DNA of 64,000 nt. It comes from Bog-473 sp963726135. Lineage in GTDB: Bacteria > Actinomycetota > Acidimicrobiia > Acidimicrobiales > RAAP-2. Under the pieces are notes generated by a model. The model ran no database searches, was not told where the DNA came from, and saw only the letters and a list, made by a program, of their open reading frames with translations. The position numbers and the translations under genes are program-made. Shown one piece after another: positions 44,469-54,507 of the stretch (position 1 is the first letter of the stretch; the number at the start of each line of letters is the position of its first letter). The stretch is taken from NCBI GenBank assembly GCA_963726135.1, contig CAVSBE010000001.1, positions 124,001 to 188,000 of the forward strand. Reading direction: 5' to 3'.

Positions 44469-45896
44469 TCATCGGTGCCTCGCCTTGGCCGCTTTCTTGG
44501 CCGCTTTCTTGGCCGCTTTCTTGGCCGGCGCCTTCTTGGCCTTGCCCGCCTTCGTGGCGGCGGCCTCCTTCGCCGGTGCTGTCGCCTTCCTCGTTGCCTT
44601 CTTGGCGGGCGCAGCCGCCTTCTTCGCCCCGGCCTTCTTCGCGGCAGCCTTCTTGGCCACCGGCGCTGCCTTGGTCGTCGTCGCCCTTCTCGCGGGACGT
44701 GCGGCCCTCGTGCCGGCGGCGCGCGCCGTCGGCCCCGCGTCGGACGGCCCGAGGGCCAACTCCGCGACGCGCCGAGGCGGGTCCAGCCCCGCGAGGACGA
44801 AGGATCGCACTTGGCCCTTCTTGAGCACCTGGCGCGCCTTGGTCGGGGCCGGCGAGCCCATCGCGGTCAGGGGGATGTAGCAGTGCAACGCACCGCCACC
44901 GGGCAACGACACGTCGACCATGGCGCCGTGCGACGTGAAGGAGACGACCTCGCCGTCGACCGTGCTGCCGACGGCGAACGCGGCAACGAAATTGATGAAG
45001 GCCAGTGGCTCGTTGACCGCCGGCGGCGGGGTGGGGCTCTTCTGCCTCGAGCCTGACGCTTGGCTGGCTTCGGTCCCGGCATGGCCGCCCTTGGCGTCGG
45101 CGTGCTTCGGGGTCGGGCCGTCCTTCTTGGACCTGGCACTCCTCGGCGGCGCCTCCTTCTTCGCCGACTGCCTCTTGGCGGTGTCCCTCGACTTTCCGGG
45201 CTTCGGCGGATGCAGGGCCTCCTCCATTGCCTCGTCGATCGCGCTGGAGAACACGGGGTCGACCTTGGCCCGCCCGGGTGGGGGCGCCGTGGGCGTGATC
45301 GGCCACGACGTGTCGATCGCGGGCGCGGCCTTCGTTGCCGCCTTCTTGGCCTTGGTCCCCCTCTTGGCCGCCTTCCTCGCCGCCCGCGCCAGCTCTGCCG
45401 CCTTGGCCGGCGCCGACTCGGGGTCCTTCTTCGACCTGGCCTCGGCCGTAGCCGCTCGGCTCTTGGGCCCGCGTATTGGCAGCCGGGGCGTGAAGATCCA
45501 CCCCACACCGGGGACGGGCTTGCCGCCGATCAACCGCCCGTCGTCGAAGAGCCAGGGGTGCTCCCCGTGGAACTCCTGGAACGAGTCGTTGGACAGGACG
45601 ATCGCACCGGTGCGCTCGGCGATGCGGAGCACGAAGGCGTCCCCACGGCCGATGGCACCCGCGGGCGGGGAGATCACCTCCCCGTTGAGCATGGCCTGGC
45701 GCACCTCCTCGCGCTCGGCGTCAGAGACCCGATGCTCGAAGGTCGCGTCGACGACCACGATGATGCTGGAACCCGGGTCCTCGGCGGCATACGCGCGCAC
45801 CGCCTCGTCGAGCTGCTCGAGGCTGGGAGACGTACGCCCTTCGGTGGCCAGGTTCGACCCATCCACCACGACGTGATGCGGTTCAGCCAATGGCAC
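44469..45896 (-). CDS. NYN ribonuclease domain, S1-like domain and histone-like tail
   Basis: 475 residues. Residues 1-140 look like a Zc3h12a/NYN PIN-type nuclease, with acidic residues in VVVDGSNLATEG (Asp12), VVDATFEHR (Asp50), GRGDAFVL (Asp86) and LSNDSFQEF (Asp104). A Lys/Ala/Pro-rich linker follows. Residues about 300-385 resemble an S1/OB RNA-binding domain (GSTVDGEVVSFTSHGAMVDV). The last 70 residues are Lys-Ala repeats like histone H1 or mycobacterial HU tails (KKAAKKAAKKAAKARHR). The domains suggest an endoribonuclease tethered to RNA or nucleoid. It overlaps kgd by 14 nt; the reason for that linkage is unknown. GTG start. Confidence 0.75.
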   Translation of the reverse strand: MPLAEPHHVVVDGSNLATEGRTSPSLEQLDEAVRAYAAEDPGSSIIVVVDATFEHRVSDAEREEVRQAMLNGEVISPPAGAIGRGDAFVLRIAERTGAIVLSNDSFQEFHGEHPWLFDDGRLIGGKPVPGVGWIFTPRLPIRGPKSRAATAEARSKKDPESAPAKAAELARAARKAAKRGTKAKKAATKAAPAIDTSWPITPTAPPPGRAKVDPVFSSAIDEAMEEALHPPKPGKSRDTAKRQSAKKEAPPRSARSKKDGPTPKHADAKGGHAGTEASQASGSRQKSPTPPPAVNEPLAFINFVAAFAVGSTVDGEVVSFTSHGAMVDVSLPGGGALHCYIPLTAMGSPAPTKARQVLKKGQVRSFVLAGLDPPRRVAELALGPSDAGPTARAAGTRAARPARRATTTKAAPVAKKAAAKKAGAKKAAAPAKKATRKATAPAKEAAATKAGKAKKAPAKKAAKKAAKKAAKARHR

Positions 45897-48800
45897 GCCG
45901 CAAGAGATCGGTCTGCTCCAACTGGTGCAGGGCGGCGCTCCCGATAGCAGGGCTGGCCGACTCCGGACGGCTCACGTGGCGGAGCCGCAGGCGATCGGGC
46001 AGGCACGCGTGCAGACGGGCGTGGACGAAGGACCAGGCTCCCATGTTCTCGGGCTCCTCCTGCAGCCATACGAGCTCGGTCGCCTGGGCGTAGCGCTCGA
46101 AGATCGCGGTCAGGAGTGGTTCAGGCCACGGGTAGAGCTGCTCGACCCAGACCAGGGCGACGTGCGCCGACTCCTCGGGCGCGAGCTCCGCCTGCCGCTG
46201 CCTTGCCTCGTGGGCGATCTTGCCGGACGCCAGCACGATCCGGTGGACCGCAGTCGGGATCTCAATGGAGTCGTCGTCGATGACGTGTTGGAAGGCGCCG
46301 CCTTCGAGCTCGGCGAAGGTCGAGCGCGACGCGTGGGCCCGCAACATCGACTTGGGCGTCACGACAACGAGTGGTCGCTTCGGGCTGGTGCGAGCCTGTG
46401 AACGCAGCAGGTGGAAGTACTGGGCGGCGGTGGACGGGACGGTGACCCGCATGTTGCCGCGCGCACAGAGCAACAGGAACCGCTCAATCCGAGCCGAGGA
46501 GTGTTCGGGGCCCTGACCCTCGTACCCGTGCGGGAGGAGGAGGACCAGACCTGCGTGCTGTCCCCACTTGACCTCGGCCGCGACGAGGAAGTTGTCGATG
46601 ATGATCTGGGCTCCGTTGACGAAGTCGCCGAACTGCGCCTCCCAGGCCACGAGAGCCTCGGGTGCCTCGACGGAGTAGCCGTACTCGAAGCCGACGGCGG
46701 CGTACTCGGAAAGCAGCGAGTCGCGCACAGTGAAGTTGCCCATCTCCCCCGCCGGCACGAGCGTGTTCGCCCCGATGCGGCGCAGGCCGTCCCGAATGTG
46801 GGCCAAGGGGACGTACTCCTCGCCGTTGGCATAGTCGACCAGTACCGCATGGCGGTGGCTGAAGGTGCCGCGGCGGGTGTCCTGGCCGGTGAGGCGCACG
46901 TTGACGCCTTCGTACATCAGCGAGCCGATGGCCAGCGCTTCGGCCAGCGCCCAGTCGACGTAGCCACTTGCGACCAGCTCGTCGCGCTGTGTGAACTGGC
47001 GCTCGAGCTTCGGGTGGATGGTGAAGCCGTCCGGGACCGAGCGCACGACCGAGGAGAGGGCTTGGAGCACGTCGGGCGCGACGCCCGTCTCTGGCGAAGG
47101 CGAGTCCGCCGGTGTGCGCTCGGGCACGGGTAGCTCGGTCGGTGCGAGCGAAGGCTCGGCGCGCACCTCGTCGAGCACCGTCTGCAACTTGGCGTTGAAA
47201 TCATCGAGCGCTGACTCGGCCTCCTCGAGCGTGATGTCGCCCCGGCGCACGAGGGTCTCGGTATAGAGCTTGCGCACCGAGCGCTTCGCGTCGATGCGCT
47301 GGTACATCAGGGGCTGGGTGTAGCTGGGGTCGTCGCCCTCGTTGTGCCCGTGCTTGCGGTAGCAGACGAGGTCGATCACGACGTCCTTGTGGAAGGTCTG
47401 GCGGAACGCGAAGGCGAGCCGGGCCGCCCGCACGCACGCCTCGGGGTCGTCGCCGTTCACGTGGAAGATGGGTGCCTGGACCATCTTCGCCACGTCGGTG
47501 GGGTACACCGACGTTCGGGCCGAGGCCGGTGCGGTCGTGAAGCCGAGCTGATTGTTGATCACGAGGTGCACCGTGCCACCGGTTCGATAGCCCGAGAGTC
47601 CGGACAGGTTGAGCGTCTCGGCCACCACGCCCTGCCCGGCGAATGCCGCGTCGCCGTGGACCAGCACGGACATGCATGGGAACCCGTCGGCGCCATCTGC
47701 CGCCGCGGCCGGCGTGCCGTCGGTCGGCGGCGAGAGCCGATCCTGCTTGGCCCGCGTCATGCCCTCGACCACGGGGTCCACCGCCTCGAGGTGCGAGGGG
47801 TTCGAGGCCAACGCGATGGGGAGCTCTTCGCCCGCGCTTCCGTGGAACACCCCCCGGGCGCCCTTGTGGTACTTCACGTCGCCCGAGCCCTGGACGGACT
47901 CGGGGTCGAGGTTGCCTTCGAACTCCTCGAAGATCTCCCGGTAGGACTTGCCCACGATGTTGGCCAGCACGTTGAGCCGGCCGCGATGCGCCATGCCCAT
48001 CACGACTTCGGCCACGCCCGACCCGGCGGCGGCGTCGAGCAGGGCATCGAGGAGCACGATGGTCGACTCGGCACCCTCGAGGCCGAACCGCTTCTGCCCC
48101 ACGTAGCGGGTGTGCAGGAAGCGCTCGAAGACCTCCGCCCCATTCAGGCGGTCGAGGATGTGCCGCTGCTCCTCGAGGTTGAGCGTCGTCGGCTGGCCCT
48201 CGACGTGCTGCTGGATCCAGCGCTTCTGCTCCGGGTCCTGAATGTGCATGTACTCGATGCCCAGCGTTCGGCAGTAGGCATCGCGCAGCACGTGGAGGAT
48301 CTCGTCGAGCGTGGCAACGTCGCGGCCGGCCAGGCCGTCGGCGACAAAGTGCCGGGGCAGGTCCCAGATGGTGAGGCCATACGTGAGCGGGTCGAGCTCG
48401 GGGTGTATGTGCGGCGGCTCGGCGTCGAGGGGATCGAGGTGTGCGATGAGGTGGCCGCGTACCCGGTACATGTTGATGAGCGTCCCGACGTGCACCTGCT
48501 TGACGAGGTGCAGGTGCTCGCCCTCCTCCGAGCCTTCGGCGGCGTTGTTGTCCACCCGCCAGCGCACGGGCTCGTAGGGCACGCCCATGGCCTCGAACAA
48601 GTCGTCGTAGAACCCGTCGGCACCGGTCAGGAGTGCGGCAACCCGTCCGAGGAACAGGCCCGACTCGGCCCCCTGAATGATCCGGTGGTCGTAGGTCGAC
48701 GTGAGCGTGACCACCTTGCCGAGGCCGAGCTGGGCGACCACGCGGGGGTCGGCGGCCTCGAACCCTGCCGGGTAGCCCAGGGCCCCGACCCCGATGATGG

Positions 48801-49575
48801 CGCCCTGGCCCGGCATCAGGCGGGGCACCGACTGCACGGTGCCGAGCGTCCCTGGGTTGGTCAGCGACAAGGTGGTCCCGGCGAAATCGTCGGGGGCGAT
48901 CTTCTTGGTCGCGATCTTGCGGATGAGGTCCTCGTAGGCCAGCACGAAGGAACGGAAGTCCAGCGTGTCGGCGTCCTTGATGCAGGGCACGAGCAGCGTC
49001 CGGCTGCCGTCGCTCTTCTCCTGGTCGACGGCGAGCCCGAGGCCCACGTGCTTGTGGTGGACGACACCGGGCTTGCCCGAATCGTCGACGTCGGCCACGA
49101 AGGCCGAGTTGAGGGCGGGCACGTCGTTGAGGGCGCGCACCACGGCGTACCCGATGATGTGAGTGAAGCTGACCTTTGCCCCCGTCGTCCGCGCCAACTG
49201 GTTGTTGAGGATGAGCCGGTTGACCTCGAGCAGGCGGGCCGGGACCGTGCGCACGCTGGTGGCCGTGGGCACGGTCAGGCTGGCCTCCATGTTGGCCACG
49301 ATCCGCGAAGCCGCCCCGCGCAGGGGGGTGGCTGCATCGCCCCCCGTCACGTCGGCGGCAACGGGAGCCCTCGCGGCGACCGCCGGAGCGTCTGCCCTGG
49401 CCTGCGGCGGCGGCTGGGGCGGCGGCGCCGGGACGGGGGCGGGGCGGTAGTCGGTGAAGAACTCCCGCCAGCTCTCGCTGACCGAGCCGGGGTCGGCCAG
49501 GAAGCGGTCGTACATGTCGTCGACCAGCCATGCATTGGGGCCGAACGAGCCCCCAGCGCCACCGAACTGGGTCAT
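45883..49575 (-). CDS. kgd: Multifunctional 2-oxoglutarate decarboxylase/dehydrogenase (Kgd)
   Basis: 1230 residues. N-terminal SucA-type segment (FGPNAWLVDDMYDRF), Pro/Ala linker, an E2-like acyltransferase domain (residues about 100-310, with STYDHRIIQGAESG and His297) but no lipoyl domain, then the ThDP-dependent E1 domain (GMAHRGRLNVLANIVGK, HGDAAFAGQGVVAE, CYRKHGHNEGDDPS) and a transketolase-like C-terminal region. This fusion is typical of actinobacteria and drives the oxoglutarate step of the TCA cycle. The ATG has no SD and lies 6 nt after TAGGGT (leaderless). It heads the operon with the NYN-S1 gene, the fabZ-like gene and xth. Confidence 0.95.
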   Translation of the reverse strand: MTQFGGAGGSFGPNAWLVDDMYDRFLADPGSVSESWREFFTDYRPAPVPAPPPQPPPQARADAPAVAARAPVAADVTGGDAATPLRGAASRIVANMEASLTVPTATSVRTVPARLLEVNRLILNNQLARTTGAKVSFTHIIGYAVVRALNDVPALNSAFVADVDDSGKPGVVHHKHVGLGLAVDQEKSDGSRTLLVPCIKDADTLDFRSFVLAYEDLIRKIATKKIAPDDFAGTTLSLTNPGTLGTVQSVPRLMPGQGAIIGVGALGYPAGFEAADPRVVAQLGLGKVVTLTSTYDHRIIQGAESGLFLGRVAALLTGADGFYDDLFEAMGVPYEPVRWRVDNNAAEGSEEGEHLHLVKQVHVGTLINMYRVRGHLIAHLDPLDAEPPHIHPELDPLTYGLTIWDLPRHFVADGLAGRDVATLDEILHVLRDAYCRTLGIEYMHIQDPEQKRWIQQHVEGQPTTLNLEEQRHILDRLNGAEVFERFLHTRYVGQKRFGLEGAESTIVLLDALLDAAAGSGVAEVVMGMAHRGRLNVLANIVGKSYREIFEEFEGNLDPESVQGSGDVKYHKGARGVFHGSAGEELPIALASNPSHLEAVDPVVEGMTRAKQDRLSPPTDGTPAAAADGADGFPCMSVLVHGDAAFAGQGVVAETLNLSGLSGYRTGGTVHLVINNQLGFTTAPASARTSVYPTDVAKMVQAPIFHVNGDDPEACVRAARLAFAFRQTFHKDVVIDLVCYRKHGHNEGDDPSYTQPLMYQRIDAKRSVRKLYTETLVRRGDITLEEAESALDDFNAKLQTVLDEVRAEPSLAPTELPVPERTPADSPSPETGVAPDVLQALSSVVRSVPDGFTIHPKLERQFTQRDELVASGYVDWALAEALAIGSLMYEGVNVRLTGQDTRRGTFSHRHAVLVDYANGEEYVPLAHIRDGLRRIGANTLVPAGEMGNFTVRDSLLSEYAAVGFEYGYSVEAPEALVAWEAQFGDFVNGAQIIIDNFLVAAEVKWGQHAGLVLLLPHGYEGQGPEHSSARIERFLLLCARGNMRVTVPSTAAQYFHLLRSQARTSPKRPLVVVTPKSMLRAHASRSTFAELEGGAFQHVIDDDSIEIPTAVHRIVLASGKIAHEARQRQAELAPEESAHVALVWVEQLYPWPEPLLTAIFERYAQATELVWLQEEPENMGAWSFVHARLHACLPDRLRLRHVSRPESASPAIGSAALHQLEQTDLLRRAIG

Positions 49576-49581
49576 GAGCCA

Positions 49582-49587
49582 ACCCTA
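49582..49587 (-). promoter_or_regulatory. -10 box TAGGGT for kgd (leaderless)
   Basis: TAGGGT on the minus strand ends 6 nt before ATG 49575. On the other strand TAGCGT (49621-49626) is the likely -10 of the hydrolase gene. Confidence 0.45.
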
Positions 49588-49637
49588 CCGGCGGGGATCG
49601 GGTTCCTGGGGCGGGCCAGGTAGCGTCTGCCCTGCCC

Positions 49638-50427
49638 ATGAGCTATCCGGCCGCTCTCCATATGACGTCGCGGCCGGGCACCCAGGCGGGCGCGGCCACC
49701 GTGGTGTTCGTCCACGGGTCGCTCGACCGGGGCGACAGCTTCCGGCGGGTGATGCGCCGGCTGCCCGAGCTGACGACCCTGACCTATGACCGGCGGGGCT
49801 ATCAGGGCTCGCGGGGCGGCGGGGGTGGTCGACCTGGGGGGCCACGTCTCCGATCTCCTCTCGATCGCGGAGGAGGCGAGGTCCGGCGCGGAGGGACCCG
49901 TGGTGGCCGTCGGCCACAGCCTCGGGGGTGACGTGGTGATCGGCGCCGCCCTGTCGGCCGGCGGGGCGTTCGACGCCATCGGGGCCTACGAGCCGCCCAT
50001 GCCGTGGCTGGGCTTCCGGCGCGACGAGTCCGGAGCAGCCCGTGCGTGGCCTCCTCTCTCCGACGACCCGGCGGAGGAGGCGGAGCGGTTCTTCTCCCGG
50101 ATGGTCAGCCCGGCAGCCTGGTCCCGGCTGACCGATGAGGGGCGGGCGGAGCGGCGCGCCGATGGCCCCGCGCTGGTCGCCGACCTGCGCAGCTTCCGGC
50201 GCGAGGGCCCACCCTTCGAGGTCACCGCTCTGGGCGTCCCGACCGTGTTCGCGATGGGGGGCCCGACCACTGCCGACCATCATCGCCGCAGCGTGCAATG
50301 GCTGGGCGACCACGTCCCCGGCGCGGTCGTCTACGAGATTGCGGGGGCCCAGCACGGCGCCCACCTTTCCCATCCGGACCACTTCGCCGCGCTGGCCCGT
50401 CTGGTGGTCGAGCGGGCGGGGACCTGA
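49638..50427 (+). CDS. Alpha/beta hydrolase, frameshifted
   Basis: The N-terminal frame from ATG 49638 has VVFVHGSLDRGDSFRRV (oxyanion HG motif) and TYDRRGYQGSR. After a G-rich stretch (about 49812-49826) the next frame continues VVDLGGHVSDLLSIAEE, AVGHSLGGDVV (nucleophile Ser in GHSLGG) and a C-terminal IAGAQHGAHLSHP (catalytic His). Joined length is about 262 residues, normal for the family. Probably a consensus indel. Substrate unknown. Confidence 0.72.
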
Positions 50428-50443
50428 GAGGGAGAGGCAGGAA

Positions 50444-51394
50444 TTAAGCAGACGAGAAGGGCAGCCCGCTCTCGGCCACGGCATCGGGCTGGGAGGGGTG
50501 CTTGAGGCGCCTGGAAAGCATCTCGTCGTACTCGACCCCCTTGCCCTCGCTCTTCATGCCAGTGACCAGCGGCGAATTGGACAGGAACACCGCACCCATG
50601 AACATCACGAGGAGCGAGACAGCCTCGAGCGGGCCGTAGGCCCCCGACGTTCGCAGGCTGTCGCCATAGAGGGCGATGCCCAGGCAAATGCTGATCAGCG
50701 GGTCCACCAGCACCAGCGTCGACTGCGAGGCGGCCAGGGGTCCTGCATGGAAGGCGTTCTGCGTCAGGAAGAGGCCGGCCAGGCCGAACGCGATGACCCC
50801 ATAGGTCTGCCAGTGTTCGAACAATGTCACCCAGTCGTTCGCCGCGTAGTCGCTCACGACCTTGATGAGGGCCGCGGTGAAGGCAAAGGAGATGGCTGCT
50901 GCACTGCCGAACATCGCGGCCTTCCACCAGCGAGGGCCCCAGCGGGTCGCCACGACGGTGAGGACGATCAGGATAACGGTGCTGCCGCCGACGACGATCC
51001 AACCCAGGTTGGTGGGCACCTCGTCCCCGCCACCCGGCGCGGCGAAGAAGAGGAAGCCGGACAGGCCGAACGCGATGGCAGAAGCCCCGATCCACTCGCG
51101 CGCCGAGATGGAAAAGCGGAAGTACGTGCCGAGGATGCCCACCAAGAACAGCAGCTCCATGGTCAGGATCGGCTGGACGACCGAGAGCCGCCCGATGTGC
51201 AGGGCGAAGGACTGCAGCAGGAACGAACAGATCATGAAGCCGAAGCCCAGGAGCCAGACGCCCCGGCGGATGGCGTGGGCCATCAGGCTGAGCCGCATGG
51301 TCGACTCCTTGGGGGCGTCCTCGACGCCCATGCGCTGGAACACGCTGGTCAGCGCGTTGGACAATGCCGCGGCAACTGCGAGGACATAGACCAT
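50444..51394 (-). CDS. DMT-superfamily membrane transporter
   Basis: 316 residues with about nine or ten membrane segments in two halves (ALSNALTSVFQRMG at the start; VVQPILTMELLFLVGIL; later AASQSTLVLVDPLISICLGI), as in EamA/NIPA-like DMT proteins. C-terminal cytoplasmic tail of about 40 residues. Substrate unknown. ATG 51394 follows TAACAT by 13 nt with a weak SD. Confidence 0.75.
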   Translation of the reverse strand: MVYVLAVAAALSNALTSVFQRMGVEDAPKESTMRLSLMAHAIRRGVWLLGFGFMICSFLLQSFALHIGRLSVVQPILTMELLFLVGILGTYFRFSISAREWIGASAIAFGLSGFLFFAAPGGGDEVPTNLGWIVVGGSTVILIVLTVVATRWGPRWWKAAMFGSAAAISFAFTAALIKVVSDYAANDWVTLFEHWQTYGVIAFGLAGLFLTQNAFHAGPLAASQSTLVLVDPLISICLGIALYGDSLRTSGAYGPLEAVSLLVMFMGAVFLSNSPLVTGMKSEGKGVEYDEMLSRRLKHPSQPDAVAESGLPFSSA

Positions 51395-51699
51395 CGACCT
51401 GTGTCGAATGTTACCGGTCGGCTGTCACGAAGCACGCAGTGGACTCTCAGCTGGAGCACAGATTCAGTCCGATGCGCATACGGGCGCCCTTGACGCAGGA
51501 ATCGTGTGTGAGAAGCTCCTGGGCACCGGAACGGGACTCTCCCCAGCGCGTTCTCGCAGAATTTCCCGAGACCATGACCCAAAAGAATGTGGCAATTGGG
51601 TTACGTTTGCCGACAATCTTCCGACATTGGACATTGGAATGTGGCGGAAGTGCGGGGTTGTCGGCCGTCACCGGGGCGGCCGAACGAAAAGGGAGTGCT
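51395..51699 (+). other. Divergent intergenic region before the ABC operon
   Basis: No gene. Contains a tandem ACATTGG-ACATTGG (51634-51648) and related GAATGTGG words at 51584-51591 and 51648-51656, possibly operator half-sites. GGGAG (51691) is the SD of the next gene. No clear -35/-10 pair could be assigned. Confidence 0.3.
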
Positions 51700-53448
51700 A
51701 TGAGACTGAAGGGGTTAGTGAAGCGGTCGGTGTTCGCCGGCCTGGCGGCCGGGGCGCTCAGCCTCTCCGTCGTGGCCGTGACGCCTGTGACCAGCGGGGC
51801 AGCGACGAAGGCATCGTCGACCTCGGGTGGGACGGCCACCATGGCGCTCGATCAGAACCTGGCGGGTTTCAACATCAACACCTCGGCTGCGTCCGAGTAC
51901 GTGCTCCAAGAGATCATGAACATGGTCTGGCCGCAGGCCTTCATCATCAACAACAAGCTCCAGCCGGTCCTCAACAACCAGCTGCTGCAGAGCGCCGCCG
52001 AGACCAACTCCAGCCCTCAGACGATCGTCTACACGCTCAACCCCAAGGCGGTGTGGTCCGACGGGACGCCCATCACCGCTGACGACTTCATCTACAACTG
52101 GCAGGCCCAGAGCGGGAACCCCGCCTACACAGACGTCGGGGGCAAGCCCTACGACTCCGCATCGAGTGCCGGGTACAGCCAGATCCAGTCGGTGGTCGGG
52201 TCGAATCCTTCGGGTGGCGCGGCGTGCGCCCCGGGGAGCACGGCCGACCGCAACGTGGGCCTGTGCCCCAACGGCCGCACCGTCACGGTGACGTTCAAGC
52301 CGACGTTCGCCGACTGGCGCAGCCTCTACACCAACGTCGTCCCTGCCCACGTTGCCCGCGTGGTCGGCTGGAACACAGGCTTCGTCGGCCCGACCCAGAC
52401 GATCTCGGGGAGCTGGTACACGATCACGAGCTACAACGAGAACCAGTCCCTGGTACTGACACGCAACCCGACCTACTGGGGCACGCCCGGCAAACTCGAC
52501 AAGATCGTCTTCTCGTTCTTCTCGGATGACACCCAGCTGGTGCCCGCCCTGCAGAACAAGGAAGTCAACATCATCAACCCGGCGACGGTGAACCTGTCCA
52601 TCGTGCAGACGGCCAACCAGGTGCCGGCTACGACGAAGTTCACCGTGCCCGGGCTTGAGTACGAGCACTTCGATTTCAACGAGGCCGATCCGTACCTCGC
52701 CCGCGTGGGCATCCGTGAGGCCATTGCCCACGGCGTCAACCGCTCCACGCTGATCGCCCGTACGGTTGGCGAGGTCTCCAGTGGCATCAAGCCGCTGGGC
52801 AGTCGCATGTATGTGTCGACCCAGCCCCAGTACAAGGCCACCGCGTTCGCCTACAACCCGAGCACGACGGCGCAGCTCATGAAGGAGCAGGGGTTCACCA
52901 AGGCGTCCGATGGCTACTGGCACCCGAACTTCGGGCCGCAGAAGGGGCAGGACCTGACCTTCACCATCCAGACGACGTCGGGCAACAGCGTCCGCTCGCA
53001 GACCGAGCAGCTGTTCCAGGCGCAGATGAAGGCCGTCGGCATCAAGATCAACATCCAGAACTACGACGCCAACACCTTCTTCGGGACCAACCTGCCGAGT
53101 GGCACCTTCCAGATCGCCGAGTTCGCCTGGGTGCCGACGCCGTTCGTGTCGGCCAACCAGCCGATCTACTGCTCGTACACGAACACCTCCAAGTGCGGCC
53201 AGAACTGGAACCACTACGCCAACTCGCAGGCGGACAGCCTCATGGCGGCGGGTAACTCGGCGTCGAGCGCCTCCCAGGAGTCGACTGACTTCAACAATGC
53301 CGACGCCATCTTGTGGAAGGACATGGACACGCTGCCCCTTTACCAGAAGCCGCAGTTCTGGGCGTGGTCCAACAACCTGAAGGGTGTCCTGCCGAACACC
53401 TCCAGCGTCGGCGTGACGTGGAACGCACAGAACTGGACGGTCGGTTAG
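51700..53448 (+). CDS. Opp/Dpp-type ABC transporter substrate-binding protein
   Basis: About 582 residues. Signal peptide MRLKGLVKRSVFAGLAAGAL ending near 34 (no lipobox Cys seen), then an SBP_bac_5 fold: YTLNPKAVWSDGTPITADDF, YWGTPGKLDKIVF and a C-terminal ALQ/YNP region. Binds oligopeptides or related solutes outside the membrane. ATG 51700 has AAAAGGGAG upstream. First gene of a complete five-gene importer. Confidence 0.88.
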   Translation: MRLKGLVKRSVFAGLAAGALSLSVVAVTPVTSGAATKASSTSGGTATMALDQNLAGFNINTSAASEYVLQEIMNMVWPQAFIINNKLQPVLNNQLLQSAAETNSSPQTIVYTLNPKAVWSDGTPITADDFIYNWQAQSGNPAYTDVGGKPYDSASSAGYSQIQSVVGSNPSGGAACAPGSTADRNVGLCPNGRTVTVTFKPTFADWRSLYTNVVPAHVARVVGWNTGFVGPTQTISGSWYTITSYNENQSLVLTRNPTYWGTPGKLDKIVFSFFSDDTQLVPALQNKEVNIINPATVNLSIVQTANQVPATTKFTVPGLEYEHFDFNEADPYLARVGIREAIAHGVNRSTLIARTVGEVSSGIKPLGSRMYVSTQPQYKATAFAYNPSTTAQLMKEQGFTKASDGYWHPNFGPQKGQDLTFTIQTTSGNSVRSQTEQLFQAQMKAVGIKINIQNYDANTFFGTNLPSGTFQIAEFAWVPTPFVSANQPIYCSYTNTSKCGQNWNHYANSQADSLMAAGNSASSASQESTDFNNADAILWKDMDTLPLYQKPQFWAWSNNLKGVLPNTSSVGVTWNAQNWTVG

Positions 53449-53466
53449 CCCGGATCAGCTGAACGC

Positions 53467-53501
53467 GAGGGAGGGGTCGGCCGTGTGTCGGCCCCTCCCT
53501 C
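53467..53501 (+). terminator. Strong hairpin between binding-protein and permease genes
   Basis: GAGGGAGGGG (53467-53476) pairs perfectly with CCCCTCCCTC (53492-53501), starting 18 nt after the stop. Partial termination here would give more binding protein than permease, a common arrangement in ABC operons. Confidence 0.6.
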
Positions 53502-53528
53502 AATATCCCTTGCACGTAGACTCCGCCC

Positions 53529-54507
53529 ATGTTCGCCTACATCATTAGGCGCCTTCTGATCAGCGTCGTCGTGCTGTTCTTCGCGACGATCTTCGTCTTC
53601 CTCCTCGTCGCCAGCTCCGGCGACCCGCTCGCCCTGCTGAAGAGCAACCCGCACATCCCGCACTCCACCATCGTGGCCCGGGAGAACCTGCTCCACCTCA
53701 ACGACCCGCTCTGGCAGCGCTACTGGCTCTGGTTCACGGGTGCCCTCCACGGGAACCTGGGCACCACCCTCAGCGGCCAGGACGTCGCATCGGAGATGAC
53801 GTCCCACCTCTTCGTCACCCTGCGCATGGTGATCGTCGCCACCGTCATCGCAATCTTCGTCGCCATCTTCATGGGCGTCATGGCTGCAGTGCGACAGGGC
53901 AAAGCTACCGACCATGCCATCACCGTGACCAATTTCGTGCTGCTGGCGACACCGATCTTCGTGCTGGGCCTCGCTCTCAAGGAGTTCGTGGCCATCCCGA
54001 TCAACCAACATGTCGGCAAAATCGTCTTCTACACCAACGGCGAGCAGAGCCCGACGCTCAGCGGGTCGTTCTTCAGCCGGTTGCCCGACTACGCGGCCCA
54101 TACCGCGCTCCCCGCGCTGACGCTCGTCCTGATCTCGTACGTCGTCCTGGGCCATCTACCAGCGGTCGTCGATGATCGAGACCCTCGATGCCGACCATGT
54201 GCGCCTCGCCCGGGCCAAGGGCCTGAGCCAGCGCCGCGTCCTCATCCGCCACGTCCTGCGCAACGCACTGATCCCGGTGACCACCGTCATCGCGCTGGAC
54301 TTCGCAGCCGTGCTCGGCGGTGCCATCATCACCGAGATCGTGTTCGGGTGGCAGGGCCTCGGGCAGTGGTACCTCGCCGGAGTGACCAACCTCGACGTGA
54401 ACGTGATGCTCGCCTACCTGCTCATCACGGCCACCTTCGTGATCCTGTTCAACCTGGTCGCCGACATCCTCTACGGCGTGCTCGACCCGAGGATCCGCTA
54501 TGCCTGA
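53529..54507 (+). CDS. ABC transporter permease (DppB-like), frameshifted
   Basis: From ATG 53529 the product begins MFAYIIRRLLISVVVLFFAT, typical of DppB/OppB, with several membrane segments through ALTLVLISYVV. At about 54150 (GTCGTCCTGGG) one extra C shifts the frame; the next frame continues WAIYQRSSMIETLDADHVRL, ARAKGLSQRRVLIRHVLRN (EAA loop) and ends DPRIRYA at 54507. Joined length about 325, normal. Overlaps the next permease by 8 nt. Confidence 0.8.

Noticed and set aside
47201..49639. Long alternative minus frame inside kgd
   Set aside because: Kgd motifs are continuous in the other frame and the alternative has no recognisable domain.
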